Part shown: positions 51,377-61,525 of the stretch, in pieces
Layout of the letters: each line of letters begins with the position of its first letter
Position numbering within the stretch: the stretch's first letter is position 1
From: Clostridia bacterium
GTDB taxonomy: Bacteria; Bacillota; Clostridia; Oscillospirales; Acutalibacteraceae
NCBI GenBank assembly: GCA_017410585.1
Contig: JAFQQM010000009.1
Span: forward strand, 62,001-126,000
Direction: 5' to 3'
Length of the DNA: 64,000 bases
Made by a program: the position numbers and the translations under genes
Notes under the pieces: model-generated
Told to the model about the DNA's origin: nothing
The model's input: only the letters and a program-made list of their open reading frames with translations
Database searches by the model: none

Positions 51377-52465
51377 ATGAAAAGAAGAAGCAAAGCCAAA
51401 GAGCAGGTCAATTATTCTGCGGAATTTTTTGATGCTCTGAAACTCCTTGAGCAGGAAAAGGGCATTCCTGCCGATCATCTGCTGGAAAAGATCCGTGCGG
51501 CCATTATCATCGCGGTCAAGCGTGACCACGGCGGCACCGACGAGAACATCTCGGTCATTCTGGATCCCGATACCGGCAAGTTCAGCGTGTCGCTGACCAA
51601 GACGGTGGCGGAGGAGATCACCGACGAAAATCTCGAAATGACCAAAGAGCAGGCGGCGAAGTACAACCCCGCCGCCCTGCCGGGCGACGTGGTGCAGATC
51701 CCGTTGGAGACGCACGAATTCGGTCGCATTGCGGCGCAGACCGCCAAGCACGTGATCCGTCAGGGCATCCGTGAAGCGGAGCGCGGACAGCAGTTGCAGG
51801 AATTCCAGCGTCACAGTCAGGATCTGGTGACCGCGATCATCAACCGCATCGATCCGGTAAGCGGCAACGCCACGCTGGAGATCGGCAAAAACCACGCCGT
51901 GTTGCCGGCTTCGGAACAGACGCCGGGCGAGGAACTCAAAGAAGGTCAGCGTATCAAGGTGTACGTTGCCGGTGTGCAGGAAGGCGAACGCGGTCCGCGC
52001 GTACTCATCTCCCGCAAGCACCGTGATCTGGTCAAGCGTCTGTTTGAATTGGAAGTACCGGAGATCTTCAACGGCGTTGTGGAAATCAAAGCGGTCAGCC
52101 GCGAAGCCGGCTCCCGTACCAAAATGGCGGTCCTTTCGCACGATGAGAACGTCGACGCAGTCGGCGCCTGCATCGGTCCGCGCGGTGCGCGTGTGGCCGG
52201 TATCGTGGAAGAACTCGGCGGCGAAAAGATCGATATCGTGGAATACAACGACGATCCGGCCGTGTTTATCGCGGCGGCTCTCGCCCCTGCTAAAGTGGTG
52301 GAAGTCGTATTGGATCCGGACGGTGCCAAGAGTTGCCACGTGACCGTGCCGGATAACCAGTTGTCGCTGGCGATCGGCAACAAAGGTCAGAACGCCCGTC
52401 TGGCGGTGCATCTGACCGGTTGGAAGATCGATATCCGCCCCGAAAGCGGTCGGGTGGAAGAATAA
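51377..52465 (+). CDS. nusA: Transcription termination/antitermination protein NusA
   Basis: 362 residues from ATG 51377 (GGAGG 5 nt before). N-terminal RNA-polymerase-binding domain with ALKLLEQEKGIPADHLLEKI, an S1 domain (about 130-200), two KH domains with DPVSGNATLEIG, ACIGPRGARVAGI and SLAIGNKGQNARLA. No C-terminal acidic repeats, as in other Firmicutes. Confidence 0.95.
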   Translation: MKRRSKAKEQVNYSAEFFDALKLLEQEKGIPADHLLEKIRAAIIIAVKRDHGGTDENISVILDPDTGKFSVSLTKTVAEEITDENLEMTKEQAAKYNPAALPGDVVQIPLETHEFGRIAAQTAKHVIRQGIREAERGQQLQEFQRHSQDLVTAIINRIDPVSGNATLEIGKNHAVLPASEQTPGEELKEGQRIKVYVAGVQEGERGPRVLISRKHRDLVKRLFELEVPEIFNGVVEIKAVSREAGSRTKMAVLSHDENVDAVGACIGPRGARVAGIVEELGGEKIDIVEYNDDPAVFIAAALAPAKVVEVVLDPDGAKSCHVTVPDNQLSLAIGNKGQNARLAVHLTGWKIDIRPESGRVEE

Positions 52466-52483
52466 TTAACGGAGGTTTCGCTT

Positions 52484-52753
52484 ATGCAAGCCAAACGGGT
52501 GCCGCTTCGGAAATGTACCGGTTGCGGTGAAATGAAGCCGAAAAAAGAATTGGTGCGTGTGGTGCGCAGTCCCGAAGGAGAGGTCTCGCTGGATCTGACC
52601 GGCAAAGCCGCCGGACGGGGCGCGTACATCTGCCATGACGTCGCCTGCCTGCAACAAGCGCGCAAAGCGCATCGGTTGGAGCGCGCCTTTTCCTGCGAGG
52701 TACCCGCCGGCGTGTACGAGCGGATGGAGGAGGAGTTGAAAGCCGATGAATGA
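52484..52753 (+). CDS. rnpM: RNase P modulator RnpM (YlxR)
   Basis: 89 residues. YlxR pattern: VPLRKCTGCGEMKPKKELVR, VVRSP and GRGAYICHDVACLQQARK. The protein binds RNase P RNA and affects its activity in B. subtilis. ATG after GGAGGTTT; overlaps the next gene by 8 nt. Confidence 0.93.
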   Translation: MQAKRVPLRKCTGCGEMKPKKELVRVVRSPEGEVSLDLTGKAAGRGAYICHDVACLQQARKAHRLERAFSCEVPAGVYERMEEELKADE

Positions 52754-53066
52754 CCGCTTCGCCGGATTGCTGGGATTGGCCAAGCGCGCCGGAAAGGTGG
52801 CAGTCGGTTTTGACGAAACGGTCAGTCAGGTGAAGAAACGCAAGGCGTTTCTGGTACTGCTGGCCACCGATCTCTCCCCCAAGAGCGAAAAGGAATGGCG
52901 CTACGCCACCAAAGACGATCCGATACCGATCAGACGGTGCCCGCTTTCCAAAGCGGAGTTGGCTCACGCACTCGGATTGAGCCGGCAAACGGGACTTGCC
53001 GCCGTCACCGACGAAGGGTTTGCCAAAGCCCTCGCCGCCCATTGTTCCGAAGACAAGGAGGATTGA
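52746..53066 (+). CDS. ylxQ: L7Ae-family ribosomal protein YlxQ
   Basis: 106 residues. L7Ae/L30e fold: [40 protein letters not shown] and [20 protein letters not shown]. Binds kink-turn RNA. Placed between rnpM and infB as in most Firmicutes. Confidence 0.92.
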   Translation: MNDRFAGLLGLAKRAGKVAVGFDETVSQVKKRKAFLVLLATDLSPKSEKEWRYATKDDPIPIRRCPLSKAELAHALGLSRQTGLAAVTDEGFAKALAAHCSEDKED

Positions 53067-53070
53067 ATCT

Positions 53071-55413
53071 ATGACACCGAAAAATCACGTTTCTGATATT
53101 GCCAAGGATTTTGAAGTAGCCAACAAGGTGATCATCACCCTGCTCGGCGAGGTGATCCAGCCTGCTAAAAAAGCGAATACCACGCTGACCGAGGAGGAAA
53201 TGGATCTGGTCTTTAACCTGATGACCGAACAAAATCAGGTAGAGAGTTTCGATGCCTATTTCGCTACGGCGGAGGTGAAGAAACCCGAACCGCCCAAGCC
53301 GGAAAAACCGGCCGAAGAGAAACCGGCGGAAAAGAAGGAAGAAAAGCCGGCACCGGCCCCGATGGCGGGTATGAAGCAGGGAGACAGCAAGCCGAAGAAG
53401 GAGAAGAGCAACCAGCCCGCTCCGTCCAAGGTGAAAGAGCGTCGTACCATCGATACCCGTACCCCGCAACAACTCAACGTCAACAAGTACGACGAGAAGT
53501 TCGACAATATGGCGCAGAGCAGTTCGCAGGTGCGCCGCGGCAACGAAAATGCCCAGCGCAAGCAAAAGATCAATCAGCGTTCGCAGCAATACCGCCGTCC
53601 GCAGCATAAGCGCGAGACCGAGGCGGAGCGTATGAAGCGCATCGAACTGGAACGCCAGAAGAAACATCTGTCCATCGAGATCGGCGAGACGATCACCGTC
53701 GGTGAACTCGCCTCCCGTATGAAGGTCACCGCCGCCGAAGTCATCAAGAAACTGATGATGAACGGCATTATGGCCGGCATCAACGAGGAGATCGACTTCG
53801 ATACCGCGTATCTCATCGCGGAAGAATTCCACGTCAAGGTGGAGCGCGAAGTGGTGGTCACCATCGAAGAACGCATCATCGACGACAGCGAGGACGAGGA
53901 AGAAAATCTCCTGCCGCGCGATCCGGTCGTCTGCGTGATGGGTCACGTTGACCACGGTAAGACCTCCATTCTCGACGCCATCCGTAAGACCAGCGTCACC
54001 GCCACCGAAGCAGGCGGTATCACCCAGAGCATCGGTGCGTACCGCGTCAACGTAGGGGATCAGAACATCACCTTCCTCGACACGCCGGGTCACGCCGCGT
54101 TTACGTCGATGCGCGCACGCGGTGCCAAATCGACCGATATCGCCATTCTGGTGGTGGCGGCGGACGACGGCATTATGCCGCAGACCATCGAAGCCATCAA
54201 CCACGCCAAAGCGGCGGATATCTCCATCATCGTCGCCATCAACAAGATGGATAAGCCGGAAGCCAATCCGGACGTCATTATGCAACAACTCACCGAGCAC
54301 GAACTGGTGCCGGAAGAGTGGGGCGGCGACGTTATCTGCGTGCCGGTCTCGGCCCGCACCGGTATGAACATCGACAAACTTCTGGAAACGGTGTTGCTGG
54401 TGGCCGAAATGCGCGAACTGAAAGCCAACCCCGACCGCGCCGCCAAGGGTACGGTCATCGAAGCCCGTCTGGACAAGGGTCGCGGCCCGATCGCTACCAT
54501 TCTGGTGCAAAACGGTACGCTGCACAGCGGCGATATCGTCGTGGCGGGCACGGCCGTCGGCCGCGTCCGCGCGATGACCGACGAGAACGGCCGTTCGTTG
54601 CGTGAAGCGGGTCCGTCGGTGCCGGTGGAGATCATGGGTCTGGATACCGTGCCGTCGGCGGGTGATCTGGTCAACGCCGTTACCGACGAGCGTCTGGCCC
54701 GTGAACTGGTCGAACAGCGCAAGCAGGCCGCGAAGGAAGAACAGTTCAACCTGTACAAGAAGGTCACCCTCGACAACCTGTTCGATCAGATCAAGGAAGG
54801 CGAGATGAAGGACCTCAACATCATCATCAAAGCGGACGTGCAAGGCTCGGTCGAAGCGGTGCGTCAGTCGCTGGAGAAGTTGTCCAACGAGGAAGTGCGG
54901 GTGCGCATCATTCACGGTGCGGCGGGTGCTATTAACGAGAGCGACGTGATGCTCGCCTCGGCTTCCAACGCCATCATCGTCGGCTTCAACGTCCGTCCGG
55001 AACCGACCGCCGCCGACGTCGCCGCACGCGACAACGTCGACTTGCGTATGTACCGCATCATCTACGATTGCATCGAGGAGATCCAAGCGGCCATCAAGGG
55101 CATTATGGCCCCCAAGACCCGCGAAGTCATCCACGGTTACGTGGAGGTCCGTCAGGTGTACCGTATCACCGGTGTCGGTCAGATCGCCGGTTGCTACGTC
55201 ACCAAGGGCAAGGTCTACCGCAACGATCTCATCCGCATCGTGCGTGACAACATCATCATCGCTGACGACAAGATGGTCTCGCTCAAGCGTTTCAAGGATG
55301 ACCAAAAAGAGGTCGCCGAAGGCTACGAGTGCGGTATCGGTCTGGAGAGATTCACCGACCTGCAGGAAGGCGACGTGTTTGAGTCGTATATCATCGAGGA
55401 GTACAGAGACTAA
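53071..55413 (+). CDS. infB: Translation initiation factor IF-2
   Basis: 780 residues from ATG 53071 (GGAGG upstream). A charged Lys/Glu/Pro-rich N-terminal region (about 60-170) precedes the IF2_N helix domain ([20 protein letters not shown]). G1 motif [12 protein letters not shown]3 [12 protein letters not shown]4 NKMDKP, G5 SARTG. Domains II-IV follow, ending [19 protein letters not shown]. GTPase that brings fMet-tRNA to the 30S subunit. Confidence 0.97.
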   Translation: MTPKNHVSDIAKDFEVANKVIITLLGEVIQPAKKANTTLTEEEMDLVFNLMTEQNQVESFDAYFATAEVKKPEPPKPEKPAEEKPAEKKEEKPAPAPMAGMKQGDSKPKKEKSNQPAPSKVKERRTIDTRTPQQLNVNKYDEKFDNMAQSSSQVRRGNENAQRKQKINQRSQQYRRPQHKRETEAERMKRIELERQKKHLSIEIGETITVGELASRMKVTAAEVIKKLMMNGIMAGINEEIDFDTAYLIAEEFHVKVEREVVVTIEERIIDDSEDEEENLLPRDPVVCVMGHVDHGKTSILDAIRKTSVTATEAGGITQSIGAYRVNVGDQNITFLDTPGHAAFTSMRARGAKSTDIAILVVAADDGIMPQTIEAINHAKAADISIIVAINKMDKPEANPDVIMQQLTEHELVPEEWGGDVICVPVSARTGMNIDKLLETVLLVAEMRELKANPDRAAKGTVIEARLDKGRGPIATILVQNGTLHSGDIVVAGTAVGRVRAMTDENGRSLREAGPSVPVEIMGLDTVPSAGDLVNAVTDERLARELVEQRKQAAKEEQFNLYKKVTLDNLFDQIKEGEMKDLNIIIKADVQGSVEAVRQSLEKLSNEEVRVRIIHGAAGAINESDVMLASASNAIIVGFNVRPEPTAADVAARDNVDLRMYRIIYDCIEEIQAAIKGIMAPKTREVIHGYVEVRQVYRITGVGQIAGCYVTKGKVYRNDLIRIVRDNIIIADDKMVSLKRFKDDQKEVAEGYECGIGLERFTDLQEGDVFESYIIEEYRD

Positions 55414-55422
55414 GGAGGCAGT

Positions 55423-55788
55423 ATGCCCAACTATCATATCAGCCATATCAGCGAGTCGATCACGCGGGAACTGACCGCCATTTTGCGGACGGTCAAAGAC
55501 CCCCGTGTGGCTAACAATATGGTCAGCATCCTGCGCGTTGACGTCACGCGGGATCTCTCCTATGCCACCGTACACATCACCTCGCTCAACGGTATGGACG
55601 GCGCCAAAGAAGCGTCGAAGGGTCTGCAGAATGCGGCCGGTTATATGCGTAAACAACTGGGTTTGGCTCTCCAATTGCGCCATACCCCCGAACTGCGCTT
55701 TGTGCCGGACGATTCCATCGCCTACAGCGCGCATATTGCGACCATTTTGAACGATCTCAACCGGAAGGAGGAGCCGTCGGATGTGTGA
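55423..55788 (+). CDS. rbfA: Ribosome-binding factor A
   Basis: 121 residues. KH-like fold with SESITRELTAILRTVKDPRV, VDVTRDLSYATVHIT and LRHTPELRFVPDDSIAYSAH, the RbfA signature. Cold-shock 30S maturation factor. AAGGAGG before the ATG; overlaps nrnA by 8 nt. Confidence 0.95.
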   Translation: MPNYHISHISESITRELTAILRTVKDPRVANNMVSILRVDVTRDLSYATVHITSLNGMDGAKEASKGLQNAAGYMRKQLGLALQLRHTPELRFVPDDSIAYSAHIATILNDLNRKEEPSDV

Positions 55789-56752
55789 ACCCTGCAAGGA
55801 TATCACCGTTTCCTTCGCGGCCGCCACGTTGTTGGCGGAGCGTGACTGGCTCATTCTGACCCATCAATATCCGGACGGCGATACACTGGGCAGTGCCTTT
55901 GCGCTGTGCCGTGCATTGCAACTGACCGGACGCAAGGCGCGGGTACTCTGCGCCGACGAGATCCCCGCCAAATACGATTATCTCACCGCTCCGGCGCGAG
56001 CGGATGAGGTGACCGGCGCGCATATCGTCGCGGTGGACGTCGCCGACACCAAACTGCTCGGCGGCGCGGTGGAGGCGTTATACGCCGATCGTGTCGATCT
56101 GTGCATCGACCACCATCTGTCCAACACCCGCTACGCTTCCCGTTTGCTGTTGCAGGATTGCAGTGCGGCGGCAATGTTGGTAAGGCAGGTCATTGCGGCG
56201 ATGGGCGTTTCGCTTGACCCGCAACTGGCGGAAGCGCTGTACACCGGCATCTCCACCGACACCGGTTGCTTTAAGTACAGCAACACCACCGCGTTGACCC
56301 ATCAAATGGCCGCGGAGTTGATGGAAGCCGGTGCACGCACCGATATGATCAACCGCGAGATGTTTGACATCAAATCCCGTGCCCGCATCGAATTGGAACG
56401 GCTGGCGCTGGCCGCTATGCAGTTTCATTTCGACGATCGGGTGGCGGTGATGCCCATCACGCTGAAAATGATCCGCGATGCCGGTGCGGTGGAAAACGAT
56501 ATGGAAGGACTCCCCCCGATCCCCCGTCAGGTGGAAGGGGTGTGGGTCGGTGTGACCTTGCGCGAAAAAGCGGAAGGCGGCTTTAAGGTCAGTTTCCGTA
56601 CCGGCAAACACGCCAACGCCTCCGATATCGCGGCACGGCTGGGCGGCGGCGGTCACGCGGCGGCGGCGGGTTGCACCATCAACAAGCCGCTTTCCGAGGC
56701 GATCGCACTGGTGCTGGAAACGGTCGCTTGTAGTATCGGAGTAAGCCTATGA
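55781..56752 (+). CDS. nrnA: Oligoribonuclease / pAp phosphatase NrnA-like (DHH-DHHA1)
   Basis: 323 residues. DHH motifs: LTHQYPDGDTLGSAFALC (motif I), VAVDVADTKLL (II), and CIDHHLSNTRYA (III, DHH). C-terminal DHHA1 domain with KVSFRTGKHANASDIAARLG and GGHAAAAGCT. Degrades nano-RNAs and dephosphorylates pAp in B. subtilis. In motif I, DGDT replaces the usual DGDA/DSDA, a small change. Confidence 0.92.
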   Translation: MCEPCKDITVSFAAATLLAERDWLILTHQYPDGDTLGSAFALCRALQLTGRKARVLCADEIPAKYDYLTAPARADEVTGAHIVAVDVADTKLLGGAVEALYADRVDLCIDHHLSNTRYASRLLLQDCSAAAMLVRQVIAAMGVSLDPQLAEALYTGISTDTGCFKYSNTTALTHQMAAELMEAGARTDMINREMFDIKSRARIELERLALAAMQFHFDDRVAVMPITLKMIRDAGAVENDMEGLPPIPRQVEGVWVGVTLREKAEGGFKVSFRTGKHANASDIAARLGGGGHAAAAGCTINKPLSEAIALVLETVACSIGVSL

Positions 56753-57630
56753 ACGGCATTTTTCTGTTAAACAAATCCCCCGAGATGACCAGTTTTTTGA
56801 GTTGCAACGTATTGCGACGGTTGCTCGGGGTCAAAAAGGCGGGACACGCCGGAACGCTCGATCCGATGGCGACCGGTGTATTGCCCATCTTATGCGGCAA
56901 CGCCACGCGGGCACTGGATCTGTTGCCGGTGCAGGATAAGCGGTATACCGCCACCTTCCGTTTCGGCTTGGTAAGCGATACGGAGGATATCTGGGGAGAG
57001 GTCTCCCCCACCGGTCAGCCGTTGCCGACCAAGGCGGCGGTGGAGGCGGCGTTGCCGGCCTTTCGCGGGCAACTGCAGCAGGTGCCGCCGATGATGTCGG
57101 CGGTGCAAAAGGACGGCGTTCGGCTGTACGAATTGGCACGGCAGGGCATCGTCATCGAACGCGAAGCACGGACAGTCACCGTCTACCGTCTCGATCTGCT
57201 GGATTACGACGAGCAGACCGGCGAACTGACGGTGGACTGTGCCTGCAGTAAGGGCACCTATATCCGCACCATCGGCGCGGAGTTGGGCAACGCCCTCGGT
57301 TGCGGGGCGGTGATGACCGCTCTCTGCCGCACCGAAGCGGCGGGGTATCCGCTTAACAAGTGCGTCACCTTAGACGAGGTACGGGAAATGAGCGAGGCAG
57401 AGCGGCAGAAACGGTTGTTGCCGACCGACAGTTTGTTTTCGGTGTATCCGTCGGTGGTGGTCTCGCCGGCGCAAGCCACCCGTTTTGCCAACGGCGGCGG
57501 GTTGTCCTTAGACCGGCTCAAGACCGCGGTGGATGACACCGTGCGTGTGTATGCGCCGGACGGCGCGTTTCTCGGACTCGGCACGCCGAAAGAAGGCGAA
57601 CTGAGCGTATTGAAAGTATTTCCGCGGTAA
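56749..57630 (+). CDS. truB: tRNA pseudouridine-55 synthase
   Basis: 293 residues. Catalytic Asp in KKAGHAGTLDPMATGVLPIL; RYTATFRFGLVSDTEDIWG, PPMMSAVQKDGVRLYELARQ and CSKGTYIRTIGAELG are the usual TruB blocks; a C-terminal PUA-like region follows. Overlaps nrnA by 4 nt. Confidence 0.96.
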   Translation: MNGIFLLNKSPEMTSFLSCNVLRRLLGVKKAGHAGTLDPMATGVLPILCGNATRALDLLPVQDKRYTATFRFGLVSDTEDIWGEVSPTGQPLPTKAAVEAALPAFRGQLQQVPPMMSAVQKDGVRLYELARQGIVIEREARTVTVYRLDLLDYDEQTGELTVDCACSKGTYIRTIGAELGNALGCGAVMTALCRTEAAGYPLNKCVTLDEVREMSEAERQKRLLPTDSLFSVYPSVVVSPAQATRFANGGGLSLDRLKTAVDDTVRVYAPDGAFLGLGTPKEGELSVLKVFPR

Positions 57631-57650
57631 GCAAGAAGGAGGTGAGTGCG

Positions 57651-59246
57651 TTGCAGGTCTTCCGTTATCCGGAGGATGAGCGCGAATACGCGTTGGATCA
57701 TCGGGCCTACAGCGCCGTAGCGATCGGCGTGTTTGACGGGGTGCATCGCGCTCACCGCGAAGTGATCGGTCGTATCGTCGGCATCGGCCGTCTGATCCCG
57801 ACCGTCCTCACCTTTGCCGATTCTCCGGCCGGACTGCCCAAACAAGCCGCCCCCCTTGCCACGGGGCGACAAAAAGAGGCGCTGTTGGAACGGTTAGGCG
57901 TTCAACACGTGATCGAGATGGATTTTGGCTCTGTCTCTCAACTGTCGGCAAAACGATTTGTCGACGTTATTCTGTGCGATCTACTGCAGGCACGCGTGGT
58001 CGTTTGCGGCAGTAATTTTCATTTCGGCGCCGGCGGTGCCGCCGGTGTGACCGAGTTGCGGGATCTGTGCGAACAGCGCGGTATCCTGCTGACGGTGGTC
58101 CCCACCGTTTTTGACGGCGGCGAGGCGATCAGTTCCTCCCGCATCCGCCGCCTGCTGGCGGACGGGCAGGTACGGGAAGCCTCCCGTCTGTTGGGATATG
58201 CCTACGGTTTCACCGCGCCGGTGAGTCACGGCAAACAACTGGGACAGACCGCCGGTTTCCCCACCATTAACCAAAAACTTCCCCACGAAACGACCCCGTT
58301 GCGGCACGGCGTGTATGCGTCGGTGGCGGTGGTGGAAGGGCGATCGGTCCTCGGGGTCACCAACGTCGGTCACAAGCCGACGGTAGGCGGCACCGAACTG
58401 CTGGCCGAGACCCATCTGCTGGATTTTTCCGGCAATCTGTACGCCAAGCGCGTGACCGTGTATCCCGTGCGGTTTTTACGGGATGAACGGACCTTCGCGG
58501 ATACCGAGGCGCTCTTTGCGCAGGTGGCCGCCGATTGCGAGGCGGTACGGGCGATGTACCGACCGACCGGTATGATCCGCGCGGTACTGTTTGATTTTGA
58601 CGATACGTTGCACAGCCGCGTGGAAGCGTGGCGGCAGTTTTCTCTGCAATTTGTCCGTGAACTGTTTCCCGAAGCCGACGAGACCGAACAGCAACAAAAG
58701 GCCCGTGAACTGTGGGAGATGGGCGGATGCGGACGCGGATTCCGTCCGGAGGAATACGTTGATATCCCCTACGAGACGCTGTTTGGCGAACTCAAGGAAA
58801 AATGGGGCTTGTCCGACCGTGTGGACACGCTGGTCCGCCGCTGTCATCGGATGTTTGCCGGCTGTGTGCAGGTGTTTGCGGACACCGTGCCGAGCCTGCG
58901 AAAACTGAAAGAGGCAGGGTTGACCGTCGGTATCATCACCAACGGACGGTCGTTTTTGCAAAACCGCAAACTGTATTATTCCGGTCTGTTGCCCGAACTG
59001 GACTGCGCCGTGGTGGCGGGGGATGAAAAGGTCAGCAAGCCGGATCCGGAACTGTTCCGCCGCACCGCGTTGCGGTTGGGCATCCCGCCGGAGGATTGCG
59101 CCTACGTCGGGGATAACCCGCTGGCCGATCTTGCCGGCGCACGGGAAGCCGGTATGCTCCCGCTGTATCTGGACCGCTACGGCGAGCGGCTGGCCGCCCC
59201 CGCCTACGGCGATCTGTCAGCAATAATAAATAGTATTATATTATAA
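57651..59246 (+). CDS. ribF: Bifunctional riboflavin kinase/FAD synthetase fused to a HAD-family phosphatase
   Basis: 531 residues from TTG 57651 (AAGGAGG 8 nt before). Residues 1-185: FAD synthetase with AIGVFDGVHRAHREV (Ala where Gly is usual in HxGH) and ISSSRIRRLL. About 190-300: riboflavin kinase with HGKQLGQTAGFPTIN and the GVYA strand. From about 308 a full HAD hydrolase begins: Asp315 and Asp317 in FDFDDTLH, motif II IITNGRS, Lys in KVSKPDPELF, and YVGDNPLADLAGA. No stop or ribosome site separates the parts. FMN or a riboflavin precursor phosphate is the obvious candidate substrate; that is inference. Confidence 0.88.
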   Translation: MQVFRYPEDEREYALDHRAYSAVAIGVFDGVHRAHREVIGRIVGIGRLIPTVLTFADSPAGLPKQAAPLATGRQKEALLERLGVQHVIEMDFGSVSQLSAKRFVDVILCDLLQARVVVCGSNFHFGAGGAAGVTELRDLCEQRGILLTVVPTVFDGGEAISSSRIRRLLADGQVREASRLLGYAYGFTAPVSHGKQLGQTAGFPTINQKLPHETTPLRHGVYASVAVVEGRSVLGVTNVGHKPTVGGTELLAETHLLDFSGNLYAKRVTVYPVRFLRDERTFADTEALFAQVAADCEAVRAMYRPTGMIRAVLFDFDDTLHSRVEAWRQFSLQFVRELFPEADETEQQQKARELWEMGGCGRGFRPEEYVDIPYETLFGELKEKWGLSDRVDTLVRRCHRMFAGCVQVFADTVPSLRKLKEAGLTVGIITNGRSFLQNRKLYYSGLLPELDCAVVAGDEKVSKPDPELFRRTALRLGIPPEDCAYVGDNPLADLAGAREAGMLPLYLDRYGERLAAPAYGDLSAIINSIIL

Positions 59247-59263
59247 GAGAAAGGACCGTCGGT

Positions 59264-59908
59264 ATGCTGGTTTCTCCCTCCATCTTAAATTGCGATTACA
59301 CCCATCTGGAAGAGGTGGTCCGTTTTGTGGAAAACAGCCACGCGGATATGATCCATCTGGACGTGATGGACGGCGTGTTTGTGCCCAATCTCAGTTTCGG
59401 TCCGCCGGTCATTGCGGCGCTTCGTCCGCTGACCGATCTGACTTTTGACGTACATCTGATGATGCAACATCCCGACCGTTTGATCCAAGCGTTTGCGGAT
59501 GCGGGCGCGGATATCATCAATTTTCACGTAGAGAGCGCGGCGAACATCCCCGAAACCATCGCCGCCATCAAAGCCCTCGGCAAGAAAGCGGCTTTGACCG
59601 TCAAGCCCAACACCCCCGCCGAAGCGGTGTTTCCCTATCTGGATGAACTGGCCTTGGTGCTGGTGATGACCGTCGAACCGGGGTTCGGCGGGCAGGCGTT
59701 TATGGCGGATATGTTGCCTAAAGTGACCGCCATCAAGGCGGAATGTGCCCGTCGCGGGTTGGACGTGGCGGTACAGGTGGATGGCGGTGTTGCCGCCGAT
59801 ACCGCACCGTTGTGTGCCGATGCGGGCGTGGATATCGTCGTTGCCGGCAGTGCGCTGTTTAAGGCGGCACGGCCGGCGGAACTGGTAGAACAGTTCCATT
59901 CGCTGTAA
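59264..59908 (+). CDS. rpe: Ribulose-phosphate 3-epimerase
   Basis: 214 residues. SPSILNCDYTHLEE, metal site MIHLDVMDGVFVPNLSFG, DVHLMMQHP, and VMTVEPGFGGQAF and QVDGGVAADTAP, all usual for Rpe. Interconverts ribulose-5-P and xylulose-5-P. AGAAAGGA before the ATG. Ends the string of plus-strand genes from rimP. Confidence 0.96.
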   Translation: MLVSPSILNCDYTHLEEVVRFVENSHADMIHLDVMDGVFVPNLSFGPPVIAALRPLTDLTFDVHLMMQHPDRLIQAFADAGADIINFHVESAANIPETIAAIKALGKKAALTVKPNTPAEAVFPYLDELALVLVMTVEPGFGGQAFMADMLPKVTAIKAECARRGLDVAVQVDGGVAADTAPLCADAGVDIVVAGSALFKAARPAELVEQFHSL

Positions 59909-60188
59909 GGCAAATGCCGACACGGGCGGTCTGTGCGGCCATCTCGCCCCAACCGCTTAATACCGCCGTTTCCTCCAACAACAGTTGCTGTGCCGGCGAA
60001 AGCGGACGCCGAATGATCAGTGCGTATTGTTGCCGCCACCACAGTTCCTCTGCCGGAAACGGAATATGCCGCACACGGCAGGCGGTCAACAGTTGCAACA
60101 GCGCGTCGCCGTCGGTCACCGTATAGACCAACGGCCGCAATTCGCGCACAGCGCGAAGCGTTTTACGAAGTTTCCCCACCGCACTCAC
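59859..60188 (-). CDS. Possible small gene opposite the rpe-rnfC gap, 109 aa
   Basis: The only long frame in the 339-nt gap between rpe and rnfC. GTG starts at 60188 or 60179, with AGGGGG suited to the latter. Residues read LRKTLRAVRELRPLVYTVTD and AEELWWRQQYALIIRRPLSP, a plausible soluble alpha/beta protein. Overlaps the end of rpe by 50 bp on the other strand. No family recognised; no alternative plus-strand gene is seen in the gap. Confidence 0.42.
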   Translation of the reverse strand: MSAVGKLRKTLRAVRELRPLVYTVTDGDALLQLLTACRVRHIPFPAEELWWRQQYALIIRRPLSPAQQLLLEETAVLSGWGEMAAQTARVGICLTANGTVLPVPPAVPP

Positions 60189-60247
60189 CCCCTAAAGGCA
60201 GAGTATGCGGCGGACAATCCCAGCGATAAGAAAGGAAGTGACCACCG

Positions 60248-61525
60248 ATGAAGGATGCCAAACGCGGTATTCCGATGATTCTGGAAAAGGGCTCGGCCCC
60301 CAACCGTCCCATCAAAGTATTAAGCGACGTCCCGCGGGTGTACCTGCCGCTGGCGTACGGTGAAGAACGGCGGTGCAGACCGGTCGTTGCCGATTACGAC
60401 ACCGTGATGCGCGGTGGTCTGCTCGGCCAACCGCAGGATGCCGAGGATATTGCCCTATACAGCACGGTGACCGGTGTGGTCGCCGGTATGCGCCATATCA
60501 ACCATCCCCTTTACGGGCAACTGACCTGTTCGGTGGTCGACCGTATCCTTTCCGAAGAAACGCAGGAAGAACCCATCCCGCAGATGCCGGATGACCTTTC
60601 TCCGGCCGAATTGATCGCCGCCGCCAAGCAAGCGGGCATCGTCGACGAGTTGGACGGTGTGCAGTTGCATGCCAAACTGCAATCGTGGGCGGATTTCGAT
60701 ACCCCGCTGTGTCTGTTGGCGGATGCCATCGAGCCGGAACCGTACCAATCCAGCGCCTATGCGGTGCTGAAATATTACGGGCGTCAGGTGCTGATCGGGT
60801 TACGTCTGGCGGCGAAAGCGGCCGGTATTCCGATGACCCGCATCTTGTTACAGACCGCTTATACCCGCATCCGCAAGATGGCGATGCAGTTCGACCCCAA
60901 CGACATCCACGGTATCCGCCGCCGGCGGTATCCCGTGTTTAACAAAGAACCGGCCGGCACCGAAGGGCGATGCGGCTTTATCGGCGTGCAGGCGTGTCTG
61001 GCTCTGTACCGTGCGGCCGCCTTCGGCACCCCGCATACCGACGGATTTATCACCGTCGCCGGCGATGCGCTGGAAACGTCCCACAACCTGCAAGTGCCTT
61101 TTGGTACCCCGATCGAAGAGGCGTTGACGGCTTGCGGGATCGGCAAAAACGTCAGTTTGTTGCTCATCGGCGATGCACTGACCGGCGTGGAATTTACCGA
61201 CCGGTCGCTGCCCATTTTACCGGGGATGACCTGTCTGGTCGCGCTTCGCGATCCCATCAACTATCGGGTACGCAGTTGTATCGGTTGCGGACAGTGTGCG
61301 GCGGTCTGCCACAAGGGGTTACTGCCGTATGAGATCAGCAAGCGCTTTGAAAATATGCAATACGAACGGCTGGCGATGTTAGAGCCGGAAGACTGCGACG
61401 GTTGCGGTGTTTGCACCGCGGTGTGTCCCGCTCACCGGCCCATCGCGCAGGCGGTACTGCAGGCGGGGGATTCCGCCGGCGGTACGATCTTTGTGGATTG
61501 GGGGGACGACGCGTGGAATCCATAA
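60248..61525 (+). CDS. rnfC: RnfC-like electron-transport subunit, divergent
   Basis: 425 residues. C-terminal two 4Fe-4S motifs CIGCGQCAAVC and CDGCGVCTAVCPAH, preceded by the RnfC SLBB-like block (FITVAGDALETSHNLQVPFG, IEEALTACG). The N-terminal GGxHP motif of normal RnfC is absent, and where others have YPQGxEKQ (NADH/FMN site) this one reads YPVFNKEPAGTEG. So the electron-carrying end is kept while the NADH-flavin site looks lost. First gene of the cluster. Confidence 0.82.
   Translation: MKDAKRGIPMILEKGSAPNRPIKVLSDVPRVYLPLAYGEERRCRPVVADYDTVMRGGLLGQPQDAEDIALYSTVTGVVAGMRHINHPLYGQLTCSVVDRILSEETQEEPIPQMPDDLSPAELIAAAKQAGIVDELDGVQLHAKLQSWADFDTPLCLLADAIEPEPYQSSAYAVLKYYGRQVLIGLRLAAKAAGIPMTRILLQTAYTRIRKMAMQFDPNDIHGIRRRRYPVFNKEPAGTEGRCGFIGVQACLALYRAAAFGTPHTDGFITVAGDALETSHNLQVPFGTPIEEALTACGIGKNVSLLLIGDALTGVEFTDRSLPILPGMTCLVALRDPINYRVRSCIGCGQCAAVCHKGLLPYEISKRFENMQYERLAMLEPEDCDGCGVCTAVCPAHRPIAQAVLQAGDSAGGTIFVDWGDDAWNP

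Noticed and set aside
53005..55854. 949-codon minus-strand frame
   Set aside because: It is the antisense of infB and rbfA, with HDD/VAD-type mirror sequence; infB on the plus strand has all G motifs.
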